Source: Fimenecus sp045632525
GTDB lineage: Bacteria; Bacillota; Clostridia; Oscillospirales; Acutalibacteraceae
Reading direction: 5' to 3'
DNA: 20,907 nucleotides
Assembly: GCA_045632525.1 (NCBI GenBank)
Contig: JAZQWV010000077.1
Location: 1-20,907, forward strand
The notes beneath the pieces were generated by a model that made no database searches, was not told where the DNA came from, and was given only the letters and a program-made list of their open reading frames with translations. Shown here one piece after another: positions 5,778-14,264 of the stretch. A program made the translations under genes and the position numbers. The number at the start of each line of letters is the position of its first letter. The first letter of the stretch is position 1.

Positions 5778-6275
5778 TTAGATGTCCTCTTCTCTGAAGC
5801 TTACTTTGAGTTCATCACGGTTGAGCTTTACTTTTGTGTATTTAACACCTGCAGCGTCAAACATTCTGCGAGATTCACGATTGTTAAGACTATCTTTATA
5901 TTTGTCTGAAAGGAACATAACTTCTTTAATACCACTTTGAATGATTGCTTTTGCACATTCGTTACAAGGGAAGAGGGCAACATAAATTTTGCAACCCTTT
6001 AAGTTTCTGCCACCGTTGTTGAGAATTGCATTAAGCTCGGCGTGGCAAACATAAGGATATTTTGTATCGAATTCGTCACCACTTCTGTCCCAAGGGAATT
6101 CGTCGTCATCACAACCATGTGGAAAGCCGTTGTAACCAACTGACATAATCTTGTTGTTGTCGTCAACGATACAAGCACCAACCTGTGTGCTTGGGTCTTT
6201 ACTTCTTCTTGCAGAAAGAAGTGCAACACCCATAAAATATTCGTCCCATGAAATGTAATCTTCTCTTTTTGCCAT
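5778..6275 (-). CDS. dCMP deaminase (ComEB-type cytidine/deoxycytidylate deaminase)
   Basis: A zinc enzyme converting dCMP to dUMP, which feeds thymidylate synthesis. From the ATG at 6275 the protein has 165 residues. This start is preferred because AAAGGTG lies six bases before it, whereas the GTG at 6284 (inside rarA) has no suitable site. Zinc ligand and proton shuttle are H78 and E80 in YVCHAELNAI, with C104 and C107 in PCNEC. The substrate-side motif VGYNGFPHGC fits dCMP deaminases and late-competence ComEB. It starts two bases after the rarA stop and is followed one base later by the YfbR-type gene, so the three are translated together. Substrate dCMP rather than a riboflavin-type substrate is well supported by length and motifs. 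Confidence 0.93.
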   Translation of the reverse strand: MAKREDYISWDEYFMGVALLSARRSKDPSTQVGACIVDDNNKIMSVGYNGFPHGCDDDEFPWDRSGDEFDTKYPYVCHAELNAILNNGGRNLKGCKIYVALFPCNECAKAIIQSGIKEVMFLSDKYKDSLNNRESRRMFDAAGVKYTKVKLNRDELKVSFREEDI

Positions 6276-6276
6276 G

Positions 6277-7542
6277 TTATTCACCTTTAATCCTTTTCCA
6301 ATATTCTTTTGCTAATTGTTCGGTTTTGTTGTCACCAAACTCATAATATTTTTTATTTTTAAGATTGTCAGGAAGATACTGTTGTTTAACCCAACGGTTA
6401 GGGTAAGCGTGAGGGTATAAGTAATTCTGACCTTTCACTTCAGCATCTTCACCATCAAAGTGCTTATTTTGTAACTGACGGGGAATTTTGCCATAATTAC
6501 CTTTTCGCACATCATCAAGTGCTGCGAAAATACCATCATGTGCGGTGTTCGATTTTGGGCTTGTTGCAACAAGCACAACTGCATCTGCCAATGGAATTGC
6601 TGCTTCTGGCATACCTACCTGCATTGCAATATCACAAGCAGATTTTACAATAGGAATAATTTGTGGGTAAGCTAGTCCAACATCTTCACTTGCACAGATA
6701 AGAAGTCTGCGGATAGCTGAAATCATATCACCAGCTTCTAAAAGTCGTGCGAGATAATGAAGTGCCGCGTCGGGGTCAGAGCCACGCATACTCTTTTGAT
6801 AAGCTGAAAGAATGTCATAATGCTCGTCGCCGGCTTTGTCATAACGGAATGTGTTTTTCTGTGTAAGACTACCTGTATTTTCGAGAGTAATTCTTCTTTT
6901 GCCGTCAATAATAGGAGCAGAAAGCACACAAAGTTCAACAAAATTGAGAGATTTTCTAACATCACCGCCACAAGCAGTTGCAATGTGCTCACAAACACCG
7001 TCTTCAATTTCAAATTCAATACTCATTTCGCTTTGAAGAAATTCAAAGCCACGCTTGATATTTGGCACAACATCTTCTGCTGTTACAGACTTGAATTCAA
7101 ATACAGTACAACGAGAAAGCACCGCTGAATAAATATAAAAATATGGATTTTCTGTTGTTGATGCGATAAGAGTAATCTTACCGCTTTCTATGTATTCAAG
7201 CAAAGATTGTTGTTGCTTTTTATTGAAATACTGAATTTCGTCAAGGTATAAAAGAATACCATTTGGTGCTGCAAAAGTATCGAGTTCACTAACTATTGCT
7301 TTGATATCTGCCGTGCTTGCATTTGTACCGTTGATATGATGCAATTTTCTGTTGGTATTTTTCGCAATTATTCGTGCAAGTGTTGTCTTGCCTGTGCCAG
7401 ATGGACCATAGAAAATAAGGTTTGGCAAATATCCCGATTCCACAATGTTGCGAAGGGGCATATTTTCACCTAAAAGGTGTTTTTGACCAACCATATCGTC
7501 AATAGATTGTGGTCGCAATCTATCTGCTAAGGGTGTGGACAT
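6277..7542 (-). CDS. rarA: Replication-associated recombination protein A (RarA/MgsA), AAA+ ATPase
   Basis: A clamp-loader-like AAA+ ATPase that acts at stalled replication forks; cytoplasmic, tetrameric in characterised relatives. Walker A is at 46-54 (GPSGTGKTT), Walker B has D101-E102 (LYLDEIQ) and sensor 1 N132 lies in the STTENPYF motif typical of RarA/WRNIP1. The C-terminal part (about 240-421) contains the conserved helical and tetramerisation regions, ending in YPHAYPNRWVKQQYLP, which is characteristic. Length 421 is usual for Firmicutes. The ATG at 7542 has a good AAAGGGGG site. It is the third gene of the operon, 14 bases after the HAD phosphatase gene and immediately before the dCMP deaminase. 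DNA-damage relevance agrees with the nearby lexA. Confidence 0.95.
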   Translation of the reverse strand: MSTPLADRLRPQSIDDMVGQKHLLGENMPLRNIVESGYLPNLIFYGPSGTGKTTLARIIAKNTNRKLHHINGTNASTADIKAIVSELDTFAAPNGILLYLDEIQYFNKKQQQSLLEYIESGKITLIASTTENPYFYIYSAVLSRCTVFEFKSVTAEDVVPNIKRGFEFLQSEMSIEFEIEDGVCEHIATACGGDVRKSLNFVELCVLSAPIIDGKRRITLENTGSLTQKNTFRYDKAGDEHYDILSAYQKSMRGSDPDAALHYLARLLEAGDMISAIRRLLICASEDVGLAYPQIIPIVKSACDIAMQVGMPEAAIPLADAVVLVATSPKSNTAHDGIFAALDDVRKGNYGKIPRQLQNKHFDGEDAEVKGQNYLYPHAYPNRWVKQQYLPDNLKNKKYYEFGDNKTEQLAKEYWKRIKGE

Positions 7543-7556
7543 AATATCCCCCTTTC

Positions 7557-8201
7557 TTAAAGAATGTCTAAAATATCCATAGCATTTTCTACTATGTATT
7601 CTGCTTTATATTTTTCGAAATCTTCTTGTGAGCCAAAACCATAAAGCACAGCACAACAAGGAAGATTCACCGCGTGAGCGCCTTCAATATCAAATCGAGT
7701 GTCACCAACCATAAGGGTGTTTGTGATGTCGCCACCGATTTGCTTCATAGCGTTTTCACAAACCATCGCTTTGCTTTCGGTGGTGTTGTCAAAGGTTGTG
7801 CCACCAAGAAAATCAAAGAACTTTTTAATATCAAGTTTTTCACAGATTGCATCAACAAAATGTAAAGGTTTTGAAGATGCAGTTGCAAGTTTGTATCCAC
7901 GATTTTTAAGTTCTTCTAAAAGGTCATAAACTCCGTCATAAAGTCGGCTTTCAAGATAACCTTTGACTTTGTAACGCTCACGATATTTTTCGGTCATTTC
8001 AACTGCGTGCTCAGGAGTGAAACCGCAGATTTCAGTAAAACTATAATGAAGTGGTGGACCAATAAATTGTTTTAACAAATCTTCTGACGGTGTGCCGTGA
8101 CCATAAGCCTCAAAAGCGTAGGTAAGGCTTTTGAAAATGCCTTCTGATGAGTCTGTGAGTGTTCCGTCAAAATCAAATAAAATATATTTATAATTACTCA
8201 T
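7557..8201 (-). CDS. HAD-family phosphatase (phosphoglycolate phosphatase-like)
   Basis: A 214-residue haloacid-dehalogenase hydrolase of subfamily IA with a helical cap. Motif I is D10-F-D12-G-T near the N terminus, motif II is the Thr/Ser of LATASSKP, motif III is the Lys of TESKAMV, and motif IV is MVGDTRFDIEGA. The cap (about 15-85) resembles Gph/PgmB-like proteins, commonly annotated as phosphoglycolate phosphatase or general sugar/nucleotide phosphatase; the true substrate is open. Its start codon overlaps the end of the epimerase-like gene by eight bases (ATGAGTAA), so translation is likely coupled; the nearest AAGGAG is about 16 bases upstream. It is the second gene of the operon. Confidence 0.88.
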   Translation of the reverse strand: MSNYKYILFDFDGTLTDSSEGIFKSLTYAFEAYGHGTPSEDLLKQFIGPPLHYSFTEICGFTPEHAVEMTEKYRERYKVKGYLESRLYDGVYDLLEELKNRGYKLATASSKPLHFVDAICEKLDIKKFFDFLGGTTFDNTTESKAMVCENAMKQIGGDITNTLMVGDTRFDIEGAHAVNLPCCAVLYGFGSQEDFEKYKAEYIVENAMDILDIL

Positions 8202-9039
8202 GGATTATAATTTCATACTCCTTATACCAGTTGTCATTAACTTCTAAAGAATTAGACCATTCTCTTTTTGTAATATCACCATTAAAATCTTCTGCGTCGC
8301 AACGACCATACCAAGGCTCAATGCACACAAATGGTGCATTTTTCTTTGCGGGTGACCAGATTCCGAAAATCTTTGCGTCAAATTTAACTGTCAAATATTC
8401 TTTATCGTTGTCAATAAGTGAAACCTTGGTTACACCACTATTTTCAATAATAAGTGCATCGTTGTCAAATACATTGTCGTGAAGCACAAAAGAATTATCG
8501 ACATCATATTTTGACTTAGTATAAAGTCCGTCAGAATTGATAAGATTATATTTAAGATTTTCACCATTCATTGAAAGTATAGTTTTGCTTTTTTCACAAT
8601 AGAAAGCAGGGTGTGCACCGATTGAGAAATAAATCTTCTTGTCATCAACATTTTCTACATACCAACCAACAATAATCTTATTGTTTTTAAGTTCAAAGGA
8701 ACAGATAAGACGAAATTTGAATGGGTATTTTGCAAGAGTTTCTTCATTGCTTGTCAATTCAAAGGATAGTTTGCTTTCTGTTTCTTCAATAAGAATGAAT
8801 TCGCTGTCTCTTGCAAAGCCATGTTGACCGAGAGCGTATTCTTCACCATTATAGGTTGTTTTGCCATTTTTATATTTTCCAACAACGGGAAAAAGCACAG
8901 GGCTTTTTCTTCCCCAAAATTCAGGGTCGCCTTGCCAGAGCATTTCTTTATTCTCTTTTTTATTAAAAATTGAAGAAAGCTCAGCACCGTGAGTATCTAC
9001 TGCTAATTTTAAAACGTCATTTTCAAGAAAATATAACAT
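8194..9039 (-). CDS. Aldose 1-epimerase family protein (LacX-like)
   Basis: A 281-residue galactose-mutarotase-like beta-sandwich protein. Typical motifs of the LacX/YeaD-like branch are present: WGRKSPVLFPVVGKYKNG, the His in GQHGFARDSEF, the second His in SIGAHPAFY, and a C-terminal FVCIEPWYGR carrying the Glu expected as base. True GalM enzymes differ in spacing, so the sugar (free or phosphorylated hexose) is uncertain. It is the first gene of the five-gene minus-strand operon, with an AGAAGGG ribosome site and a sigma-A promoter at 9079-9107. There is no sugar catabolic gene nearby, so its place ahead of rarA and nucleotide genes may simply reflect housekeeping co-transcription. Confidence 0.9.
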   Translation of the reverse strand: MLYFLENDVLKLAVDTHGAELSSIFNKKENKEMLWQGDPEFWGRKSPVLFPVVGKYKNGKTTYNGEEYALGQHGFARDSEFILIEETESKLSFELTSNEETLAKYPFKFRLICSFELKNNKIIVGWYVENVDDKKIYFSIGAHPAFYCEKSKTILSMNGENLKYNLINSDGLYTKSKYDVDNSFVLHDNVFDNDALIIENSGVTKVSLIDNDKEYLTVKFDAKIFGIWSPAKKNAPFVCIEPWYGRCDAEDFNGDITKREWSNSLEVNDNWYKEYEIIIHE

Positions 9040-9078
9040 AAAAGCAAAACCCTTCTTAACTTAAAGCATAATCAATTT

Positions 9079-9107
9079 ATTATACAATAATATTTGACTT
9101 TATTCAA
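9079..9107 (-). promoter_or_regulatory. Promoter of the epimerase-HAD-rarA-dCMP deaminase-yfbR operon
   Basis: On the - strand TTGAAT (9107-9102), 17-base spacer, TATAAT (9084-9079): near-consensus sigma-A. The start site would be about 9072, giving a leader of roughly 30 bases. Confidence 0.75.
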
Positions 9108-9197
9108 CTGATTTCAATTACATTTAGCAGTATAAAATAAGTATTTTTCATAAATTTAAAAAAATATTAAAAACCCCTTTTATTTTTGGTAAAATAG

Positions 9198-9206
9198 TGT
9201 TATACT
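9198..9206 (+). promoter_or_regulatory. Extended -10 promoter for murA
   Basis: TGT directly before TATACT forms an extended -10; the -35 region (about 9178-9183, TTTTAT) is poor. It would give a leader of about 110 bases before murA. Confidence 0.5.
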
Positions 9207-9229
9207 ATTAAAGGCTTTTGAGTATTTTT

Positions 9230-9268
9230 CTGTAATTGTGGTTAAAAAGCCAATTTTACAGTTTTTTT
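9230..9268 (+). promoter_or_regulatory. Possible attenuator-like hairpin in murA leader
   Basis: CTGTAA (9230-9235) pairs with TTACAG (9256-9261), with an inner TGGT/GCCA pairing, and is followed at once by seven T. The shape is terminator-like but the stem is AT-rich and interrupted. No known riboswitch is recognised. Confidence 0.25.
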
Positions 9269-9320
9269 ACTATATCTTGTAGAATTTTGAAATTTATTTG
9301 ATTTTGAGGGGGAAGAGTCC

Positions 9321-10613
9321 TTGGAAAAAATCATAATTAACGGCGGAAACAGATTAACAGGTGAAGTTGAAATCAGCGGAGCTAAAAATGCCGTCGTTGC
9401 GATAATTCCGGCGACCATTCTCGCAGAGGGCGTTTGCAGAATTGAAAACATTCCTAATATCAGCGATGTTTCTGCAATGATTAAAATCTTGCGTTCTCTG
9501 GGTGCAGAAATTAAAATGATAAACAAGAACACATTAGAAATTGACACAACTCATGTCCGTACAAATGTTGTCGGTCACGATTTGTCAAAGCTGATGCGTG
9601 CTTCATATTACTTTATTGGTGCTTTGCTTGGCCGTTTTAATCATGCAAAGGTAGCAATGCCAGGTGGATGTTGCTTTGGTGTTCGTCCAATTGACCAACA
9701 TATCAAAGGCTTTGAAGCATTGGGTTCAAAAGTTACTATGGAAGAAAACGCAATGGTTGATGTTAAAGCAGAAACTTTGCTTGGCACATCAGTTTATTTC
9801 GATGTGGTAACAGTTGGCGCAACAGTTAACCTTATGCTTGCGGCAGTTAAGGCAAAGGGTCTTACAATCATTGAAAATGCTGCAAAAGAACCACATATTG
9901 TTGACCTTGCAAACTTTTTAAACTCGATGGGTGCAGACGTTCGTGGTGCTGGTACAGATGTTATTAAAATCCGCGGTGTGGACAAGCTTCACGGTTGTGA
10001 ATATGCAATTATTCCTGACCAGATTGAAGCGGGAACATATATGGTAGCGGCTGCCGCTACACAGGGTGATGTTCTTATTAAGAATGTTATTCCAAAGCAC
10101 TTAGAGTCAATTACAGCAAAGCTTATTGAATGTGGTGTAGTTGTTGAAGAATATGATGATTCAATTAGAATTTCTTCTGACTGTCGTCCAAATCATTGTA
10201 GCGTTAAAACAATGCCACATCCTGGTTTCCCAACAGATATGCAACCACAGTTCGCTGTACTTTTGTCAATTGCTAGAGGAAACAGTATGGTTTCTGAAAG
10301 CGTTTGGGACAACCGTTTCAGATATGTTGACCAGTTGCTTCGAATGGGTGCGAAAATTACTGTTGATGGTAAATCGGCATTCATTGAAGGTGTTGACCCA
10401 TTAAAAGGCGCGCCAGTTAAAGCAGACGACCTTCGCGCAGGTGCAGCAATGGTTATTGCAGGTCTTGTGGCAAGTGGCACAACTGAAATTGAAGAAATTC
10501 ATCATATTCAGCGTGGATATGATAATATAATTGAAAAATTACGTAGCTTAGGTGCGGATATCGAATTAAGAAACAGTCCTGATGACGAAAAAACCGTATT
10601 AAGCGTAGGCTAA
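9321..10613 (+). CDS. murA: UDP-N-acetylglucosamine 1-carboxyvinyltransferase (MurA)
   Basis: First committed step of peptidoglycan synthesis: transfers enolpyruvate from PEP to UDP-GlcNAc in the cytoplasm. Key residues are in place: K22-N23 (SGAKNAVV), the catalytic cysteine C117 in the GGCCFGVRPID loop (fosfomycin target; Cys at the equivalent of position 115), and D306 (FPTDMQPQ). The residue after the catalytic Cys is also Cys. Length 430 fits the family (418-430). Translation begins with TTG at 9321, supported by GAGGGGG about eight bases upstream; no ATG alternative precedes the conserved N terminus. Firmicutes often have two MurA paralogues; which one this is cannot be told here. A terminator at 10622-10650 separates it from walJ. 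Confidence 0.96.
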   Translation: MEKIIINGGNRLTGEVEISGAKNAVVAIIPATILAEGVCRIENIPNISDVSAMIKILRSLGAEIKMINKNTLEIDTTHVRTNVVGHDLSKLMRASYYFIGALLGRFNHAKVAMPGGCCFGVRPIDQHIKGFEALGSKVTMEENAMVDVKAETLLGTSVYFDVVTVGATVNLMLAAVKAKGLTIIENAAKEPHIVDLANFLNSMGADVRGAGTDVIKIRGVDKLHGCEYAIIPDQIEAGTYMVAAAATQGDVLIKNVIPKHLESITAKLIECGVVVEEYDDSIRISSDCRPNHCSVKTMPHPGFPTDMQPQFAVLLSIARGNSMVSESVWDNRFRYVDQLLRMGAKITVDGKSAFIEGVDPLKGAPVKADDLRAGAAMVIAGLVASGTTEIEEIHHIQRGYDNIIEKLRSLGADIELRNSPDDEKTVLSVG

Positions 10614-10621
10614 AATGAGTG

Positions 10622-10650
10622 AAAGGACGGTAATTAAACCGTCCTTTTTT
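10622..10650 (+). terminator. Intrinsic terminator after murA
   Basis: AAAGGACGGT and ACCGTCCTTT form a 10-bp stem over six bases, followed by more T. It lies nine bases after the murA stop and just before the walJ ribosome site, so walJ expression must come by read-through or from a promoter within murA. Confidence 0.85.
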
Positions 10651-10673
10651 GATAGAAAAAGGAAGTTAATTTT

Positions 10674-11465
10674 ATGGCAAAATTTTGTCCTTTGTTTTCT
10701 TCTTCCGGTGGCAATAGTATTTATGTCGGTGGGGGAGAAAACAGCATTTTAATTGATGTTGGTGTGAGTGCAAAGCAAACTGAACAAGCACTTTTTAATA
10801 TTGGTGTTGATGCTGACTCAATCCGTGACATATTTATAACTCACGAACATTCTGACCATATCAAAGGAATAAAAGTTTTTACAAAAAAACATAAAGCACG
10901 ACTTCACATGACAGCGGGTACATACGAAGCACTTGTCAAAACAGATGCACTTGACAATGCCGAAGAATGCTCAATAATCACAGCGGATGGTGTCGATATT
11001 GGTTGTATGCTTATAAAACCTTTTGCGACATCACACGATGCAAGTGAAAGTTGTGGATATACAATTGAATTAGCTAACGGAAGAAAAATGGCGATTGCTA
11101 CTGACTTAGGGATTATGACTGATACAGTGCTTGAAAATCTTAAAGGCTCTGACCTTGTAATGCTTGAATCAAATCACGATGTGAATATGCTTCAATGTGG
11201 CGGATATCCATATATTCTCAAAAGACGAATTTTGGGTGCGAAAGGGCATCTTTCAAACGATACTTGTGCAGAAACTCTGGTGAAACTTATTGAAAGCGGT
11301 ACAACAAGATTTTTCTTGGGGCATTTAAGCCGTGAAAATAATATTCCTCAATTGGCTTATCAGACAAGTGTTTCAGCACTCAGTATGGCAGGGGCCAAAG
11401 AGGGCGAGGATTATTATATCCGTGTGGCTAAGCCTGTTTGGGATGAAAAGGCGATGATTTTATGA
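10674..11465 (+). CDS. walJ: MBL-fold metallohydrolase WalJ/YycJ
   Basis: A 263-residue metallo-beta-lactamase-fold protein of the WalJ (YycJ) family, probably a cytoplasmic nuclease- or phosphodiesterase-like enzyme linked to coordination of replication with cell-wall control. The dimetal motif is H57-E-H59-S-D61-H62, preceded by the strand IRDIFITHEH; the N terminus MAKFCPLFSSSGGNSIYVG is the family hallmark. Later ligands are visible in TSHDASESCGY and in the ATDLG and LESNHD motifs, with a C-terminal LGHLSRENN. The ATG has AAGGAAG upstream. Its stop overlaps the rlmH start (ATGA), as with the yycJ/rlmH proximity in Bacillus. The response regulator, kinase and HtrA genes just downstream strengthen the Wal assignment. 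Confidence 0.92.
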   Translation: MAKFCPLFSSSGGNSIYVGGGENSILIDVGVSAKQTEQALFNIGVDADSIRDIFITHEHSDHIKGIKVFTKKHKARLHMTAGTYEALVKTDALDNAEECSIITADGVDIGCMLIKPFATSHDASESCGYTIELANGRKMAIATDLGIMTDTVLENLKGSDLVMLESNHDVNMLQCGGYPYILKRRILGAKGHLSNDTCAETLVKLIESGTTRFFLGHLSRENNIPQLAYQTSVSALSMAGAKEGEDYYIRVAKPVWDEKAMIL

Positions 11466-11944
11466 TGAACATAAATTTTATTGTGTTGGGCAAACTTAAA
11501 GAAAAATATATGAAAGATTTTTCAGCGGAATATGAAAAGCGACTTTCGGCATATTGTAAGGTGACAGTTACAGAACTTGAGCCTGTAAAACTTTCTGATA
11601 ATCCATCACAATCTGAAATTGATAATGCTCTCGCTAAAGAAACACAAATGATACTTTCAAAAATTCCAAAAGGGTCTTATGTGTTCTCAATGTGTATTGA
11701 AGGCAAGCAACTCTCATCAGAAGAGTTATCACAAAAACTTGAAGATATTGCGTTGTGTGGCAAAAGCACAGTTACATTTATTATCGGCAGTTCATTCGGA
11801 CTCTCTGATGAAATAAAGAAAATGTCCGATTTTAAGTTTTCAATGTCAAAAATGACTTTTCCGCATAAACTTGCAAGAATAATGCTCACAGAACAGGTTT
11901 ACAGAGCGTTTTCAATCAGCAATAACGGCAAATATCATAAATAA
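11462..11944 (+). CDS. rlmH: 23S rRNA (pseudouridine1915-N3)-methyltransferase RlmH
   Basis: SPOUT-class methyltransferase acting on helix 69 of 23S rRNA in assembled ribosomes. Length 160 matches the family (about 159). The SAM-binding knot is clear: TFIIGSSFGLSDEI, then FPHKLARIMLTEQVYRAF, and the invariant C-terminal tail ending in YHK. Translation starts at 11462 or at the adjacent ATG at 11465; the first overlaps the walJ stop by four bases, so the two are coupled. About 88 bases without a clear promoter motif separate it from the response regulator gene. Confidence 0.97.
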   Translation: MMNINFIVLGKLKEKYMKDFSAEYEKRLSAYCKVTVTELEPVKLSDNPSQSEIDNALAKETQMILSKIPKGSYVFSMCIEGKQLSSEELSQKLEDIALCGKSTVTFIIGSSFGLSDEIKKMSDFKFSMSKMTFPHKLARIMLTEQVYRAFSISNNGKYHK

Positions 11945-12032
11945 TTTATAATTTTACAAAACTTTGTTTTCAAATTGTTAAAATTTGTATTGTATTATTT
12001 TCCTATAAAGGATAAAAAAGGAGGATGTCACT

Positions 12033-12728
12033 ATGCAAAAAGAAAAGATACTCATTGTTGATGACGACAAAAACATTTGCGACCTACTCAGAATGTACCT
12101 TGAAAAAGAAGGCTATGCAGTTGTAATGGAGCACAATGGTATTGATGCTGTAAACACTTTTAATACAGAAAATCCTGATTTAGTGCTTCTTGACATTATG
12201 CTCCCACAACTTGATGGTTGGCAGGTTTGCCGTGAAATCAGAAAAACGAGTGAAAAACCAATTATTATGCTCACCGCAAAAGACGAAACTTTTGATAAGG
12301 TTTTAGGTCTTGAATTAGGTGCGGATGACTATGTTACAAAGCCATTTGATACAAAAGAAATTGTGGCCCGTATCAAAGCTGTGCTTCGTCGCACATCTGC
12401 AATAAAAGGCAACGATATTAAAGAAGTTAGATATGATAAACTTGTCATCAATCTTTCAAATTATGATATGAAGGTTGACGGGGTTTCTGTTGACACTCCA
12501 CCTAAAGAATTGGAACTTATTTATCATCTTGCAAGCAATCCTGACAGAGTTTTCACTCGCGACCAGTTGCTTGATGATGTTTGGGGATTTGATTATTACG
12601 GTGACAGCCGTACAGTTGATGTTCACATTAAAAGACTTCGAGACAAACTCAAAGGTGTATCTGACGAGTGGGAATTAAGAACAATCTGGAGTGTGGGCTA
12701 TAAATTTGAAACTCATGGAAAAAAGTAA
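12033..12728 (+). CDS. OmpR/PhoB-type response regulator (WalR/PhoP-like)
   Basis: A DNA-binding response regulator of 231 residues. The receiver domain (3-118) has the acidic pair DDDKN near the N terminus, phospho-acceptor D54 (LLDIMLP), T of LTAKDE and K103 (VTKPF). The winged-helix effector (about 133-228) ends in the usual RTVDVHIKRLRDKL and WSVGYKF. A strong GGAGG ribosome site precedes the ATG. The kinase gene starts inside its last codons. Preceded by walJ-rlmH and followed by kinase and HtrA, it looks like a WalR counterpart; PhoP/ResD-like identity is the main alternative because family members are hard to tell apart by sequence alone. Confidence 0.9.
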   Translation: MQKEKILIVDDDKNICDLLRMYLEKEGYAVVMEHNGIDAVNTFNTENPDLVLLDIMLPQLDGWQVCREIRKTSEKPIIMLTAKDETFDKVLGLELGADDYVTKPFDTKEIVARIKAVLRRTSAIKGNDIKEVRYDKLVINLSNYDMKVDGVSVDTPPKELELIYHLASNPDRVFTRDQLLDDVWGFDYYGDSRTVDVHIKRLRDKLKGVSDEWELRTIWSVGYKFETHGKK

Positions 12729-14241
12729 GAATTTCATAAAAAGAATTTATAGAAAAACGGGATGGTTTTTTACTCATCTTCCGTTGTTTGCAAAGTATCT
12801 GACAATTATGACATCGATGATTCTTGTCAGTTATATTGTGTTAGCATCTGCTTTGCTTGTGTTTCTCTCAAATCGTTGGTCAATTGAGAAAAAAGATTTG
12901 CTCACAGAAAATGTTAAGCAAAATGCTGCTTATTGTGAAACTATTCTTTCAAATTGCAGAACAGAAAACGAGTTTAACAGTGCAATGCTTTTGATTGGCA
13001 ATAATCTCAGTGTTATTTCAGACGCCATTGATGCAGATGTGATAATGTGCAATATGCAGGGTCGGGTAGTGCTTTGCAAAGAAAAATTCAAATATACAAA
13101 TTTTGAAGACGATAATGACTGCGTTATTCATAAGGCTTATGTAATTCCCGAAGAAATAATGTCAGCAGTTTCAGAGAATGTTTATTTCAGCGACGAAAAG
13201 GTTGACGGACTTTATAGTGAACCCACATTTATGGCGGGTGCACCTATTGAAGTCAACGGAATGGTAATCGGCGCAGTTTTTGCTTGTGACCCTGTTAAAA
13301 ACAGTTTCACACAATATGCGGGTAGCATCATGAAAATGTATCTGTCATCGGCAGTTTTTGCAGTTTCACTTTCATTTTTAGTTGCTTATGCATTGACTGC
13401 AAGGCTCACAAATCCTTTGCGACAGATGTCAAAAGCAACAAAGGCTTATGCCCAAGGTGATTTTAGCAGACGCGTGGCAGTTCGTGGTTCAGATGAACTT
13501 GCAGAGCTTTGTGGTTCGTTCAACCGAATGGCGTCGGCTTTGTCGGTTCTTGAATCATCAAGAAGAAGTTTTGTTGCGAATGTTTCTCACGAACTTAAAA
13601 CTCCAATGACAACAATTGGTGGCTTTATTGACGGAATGCTTGACGGAACAATCCCTAAAGATAAACACGATGAATATCTAGGCAGAGTTTCAGATGAAGT
13701 CAAGCGTCTTTCAAGACTTGTTACATCAATGCTCAATCTCTCAAAGATTGAAGCGGGTGAACTTGAGTTGAAATTATCGGAATTTGATGTTTCGTCACTT
13801 TTAATTGACTCTATGCTCTCTTTTGAACAAGAGATAGAGAAGAAAAATATCAGCGTTGAAGGGTTTGAAAACCTTGAACCTACAATGGTCAATGCTGACC
13901 GAGATATGTTGCATCAGGTGATTTTCAATCTTGTTGACAATGCTGTGAAATTCACACAGAATGATGGTGTAATTTCGGTGTTTGCAGGTGAAAATAAAGA
14001 CGGAAGGATTTGCGTTTCAATTCAAAATACTGGCGAAGGTGTTTCGCCTGAAGAATTGGGCAAAATTTTTGAGCGTTTTTATAAAGTAGATAAATCCCGA
14101 AGTTATGATGTTAAGAGCGCAGGGTTGGGACTTTATCTTTGCAAAACTATTATTGAAATGCACGGCGGCAAGATTTTTGCCGAAAGTGTTGAAGGTGAAT
14201 ATACCCAATTTACTGTTTTACTTTCAAAACCTAAAAAATAA
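12715..14241 (+). CDS. Membrane sensor histidine kinase (WalK/PhoR-like)
   Basis: The sensor partner of the preceding regulator. From the ATG at 12715 the protein has 508 residues and overlaps the regulator gene by 14 bases; no ribosome site is visible, so translation is probably coupled. The frame also opens at a GTG at 12691. Layout: membrane segment 1 (about 28-51), an extracytoplasmic sensor loop of about 150 residues, membrane segment 2 (about 208-229), HAMP (230-282), HisKA with H292 (VSHELKTPM), and HATPase with the N box LVDNAVKF, G1 box NTGEGV, the IFERFYKVDKSRS region and G2 box AGLGLYL. G1 has Asn where Asp is textbook, which is common in this kinase group. Unlike Bacillus WalK there is no cytoplasmic PAS domain. 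HtrA follows. Confidence 0.9.
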   Translation: MEKSKNFIKRIYRKTGWFFTHLPLFAKYLTIMTSMILVSYIVLASALLVFLSNRWSIEKKDLLTENVKQNAAYCETILSNCRTENEFNSAMLLIGNNLSVISDAIDADVIMCNMQGRVVLCKEKFKYTNFEDDNDCVIHKAYVIPEEIMSAVSENVYFSDEKVDGLYSEPTFMAGAPIEVNGMVIGAVFACDPVKNSFTQYAGSIMKMYLSSAVFAVSLSFLVAYALTARLTNPLRQMSKATKAYAQGDFSRRVAVRGSDELAELCGSFNRMASALSVLESSRRSFVANVSHELKTPMTTIGGFIDGMLDGTIPKDKHDEYLGRVSDEVKRLSRLVTSMLNLSKIEAGELELKLSEFDVSSLLIDSMLSFEQEIEKKNISVEGFENLEPTMVNADRDMLHQVIFNLVDNAVKFTQNDGVISVFAGENKDGRICVSIQNTGEGVSPEELGKIFERFYKVDKSRSYDVKSAGLGLYLCKTIIEMHGGKIFAESVEGEYTQFTVLLSKPKK

Positions 14242-14264
14242 TACATCTCTACGGAGGTTTTAAT

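Noticed and set aside
10622..10673. Separate promoter for walJ in the murA-walJ gap
   Set aside because: Only about 60 bases, mostly terminator and ribosome site; no paired -35/-10 hexamers could be found.
11945..12032. Promoter of the regulator-kinase-htrA operon
   Set aside because: The gap is AT-rich with several TTG and TATT words, but no pair with 16-18 spacing is convincing enough to list.
12715..14241. Histidine kinase as degenerate because its G1 box has Asn instead of Asp
   Set aside because: NTGxGI variants are common in active kinases of this type; the H, N, F and G2 boxes are intact.
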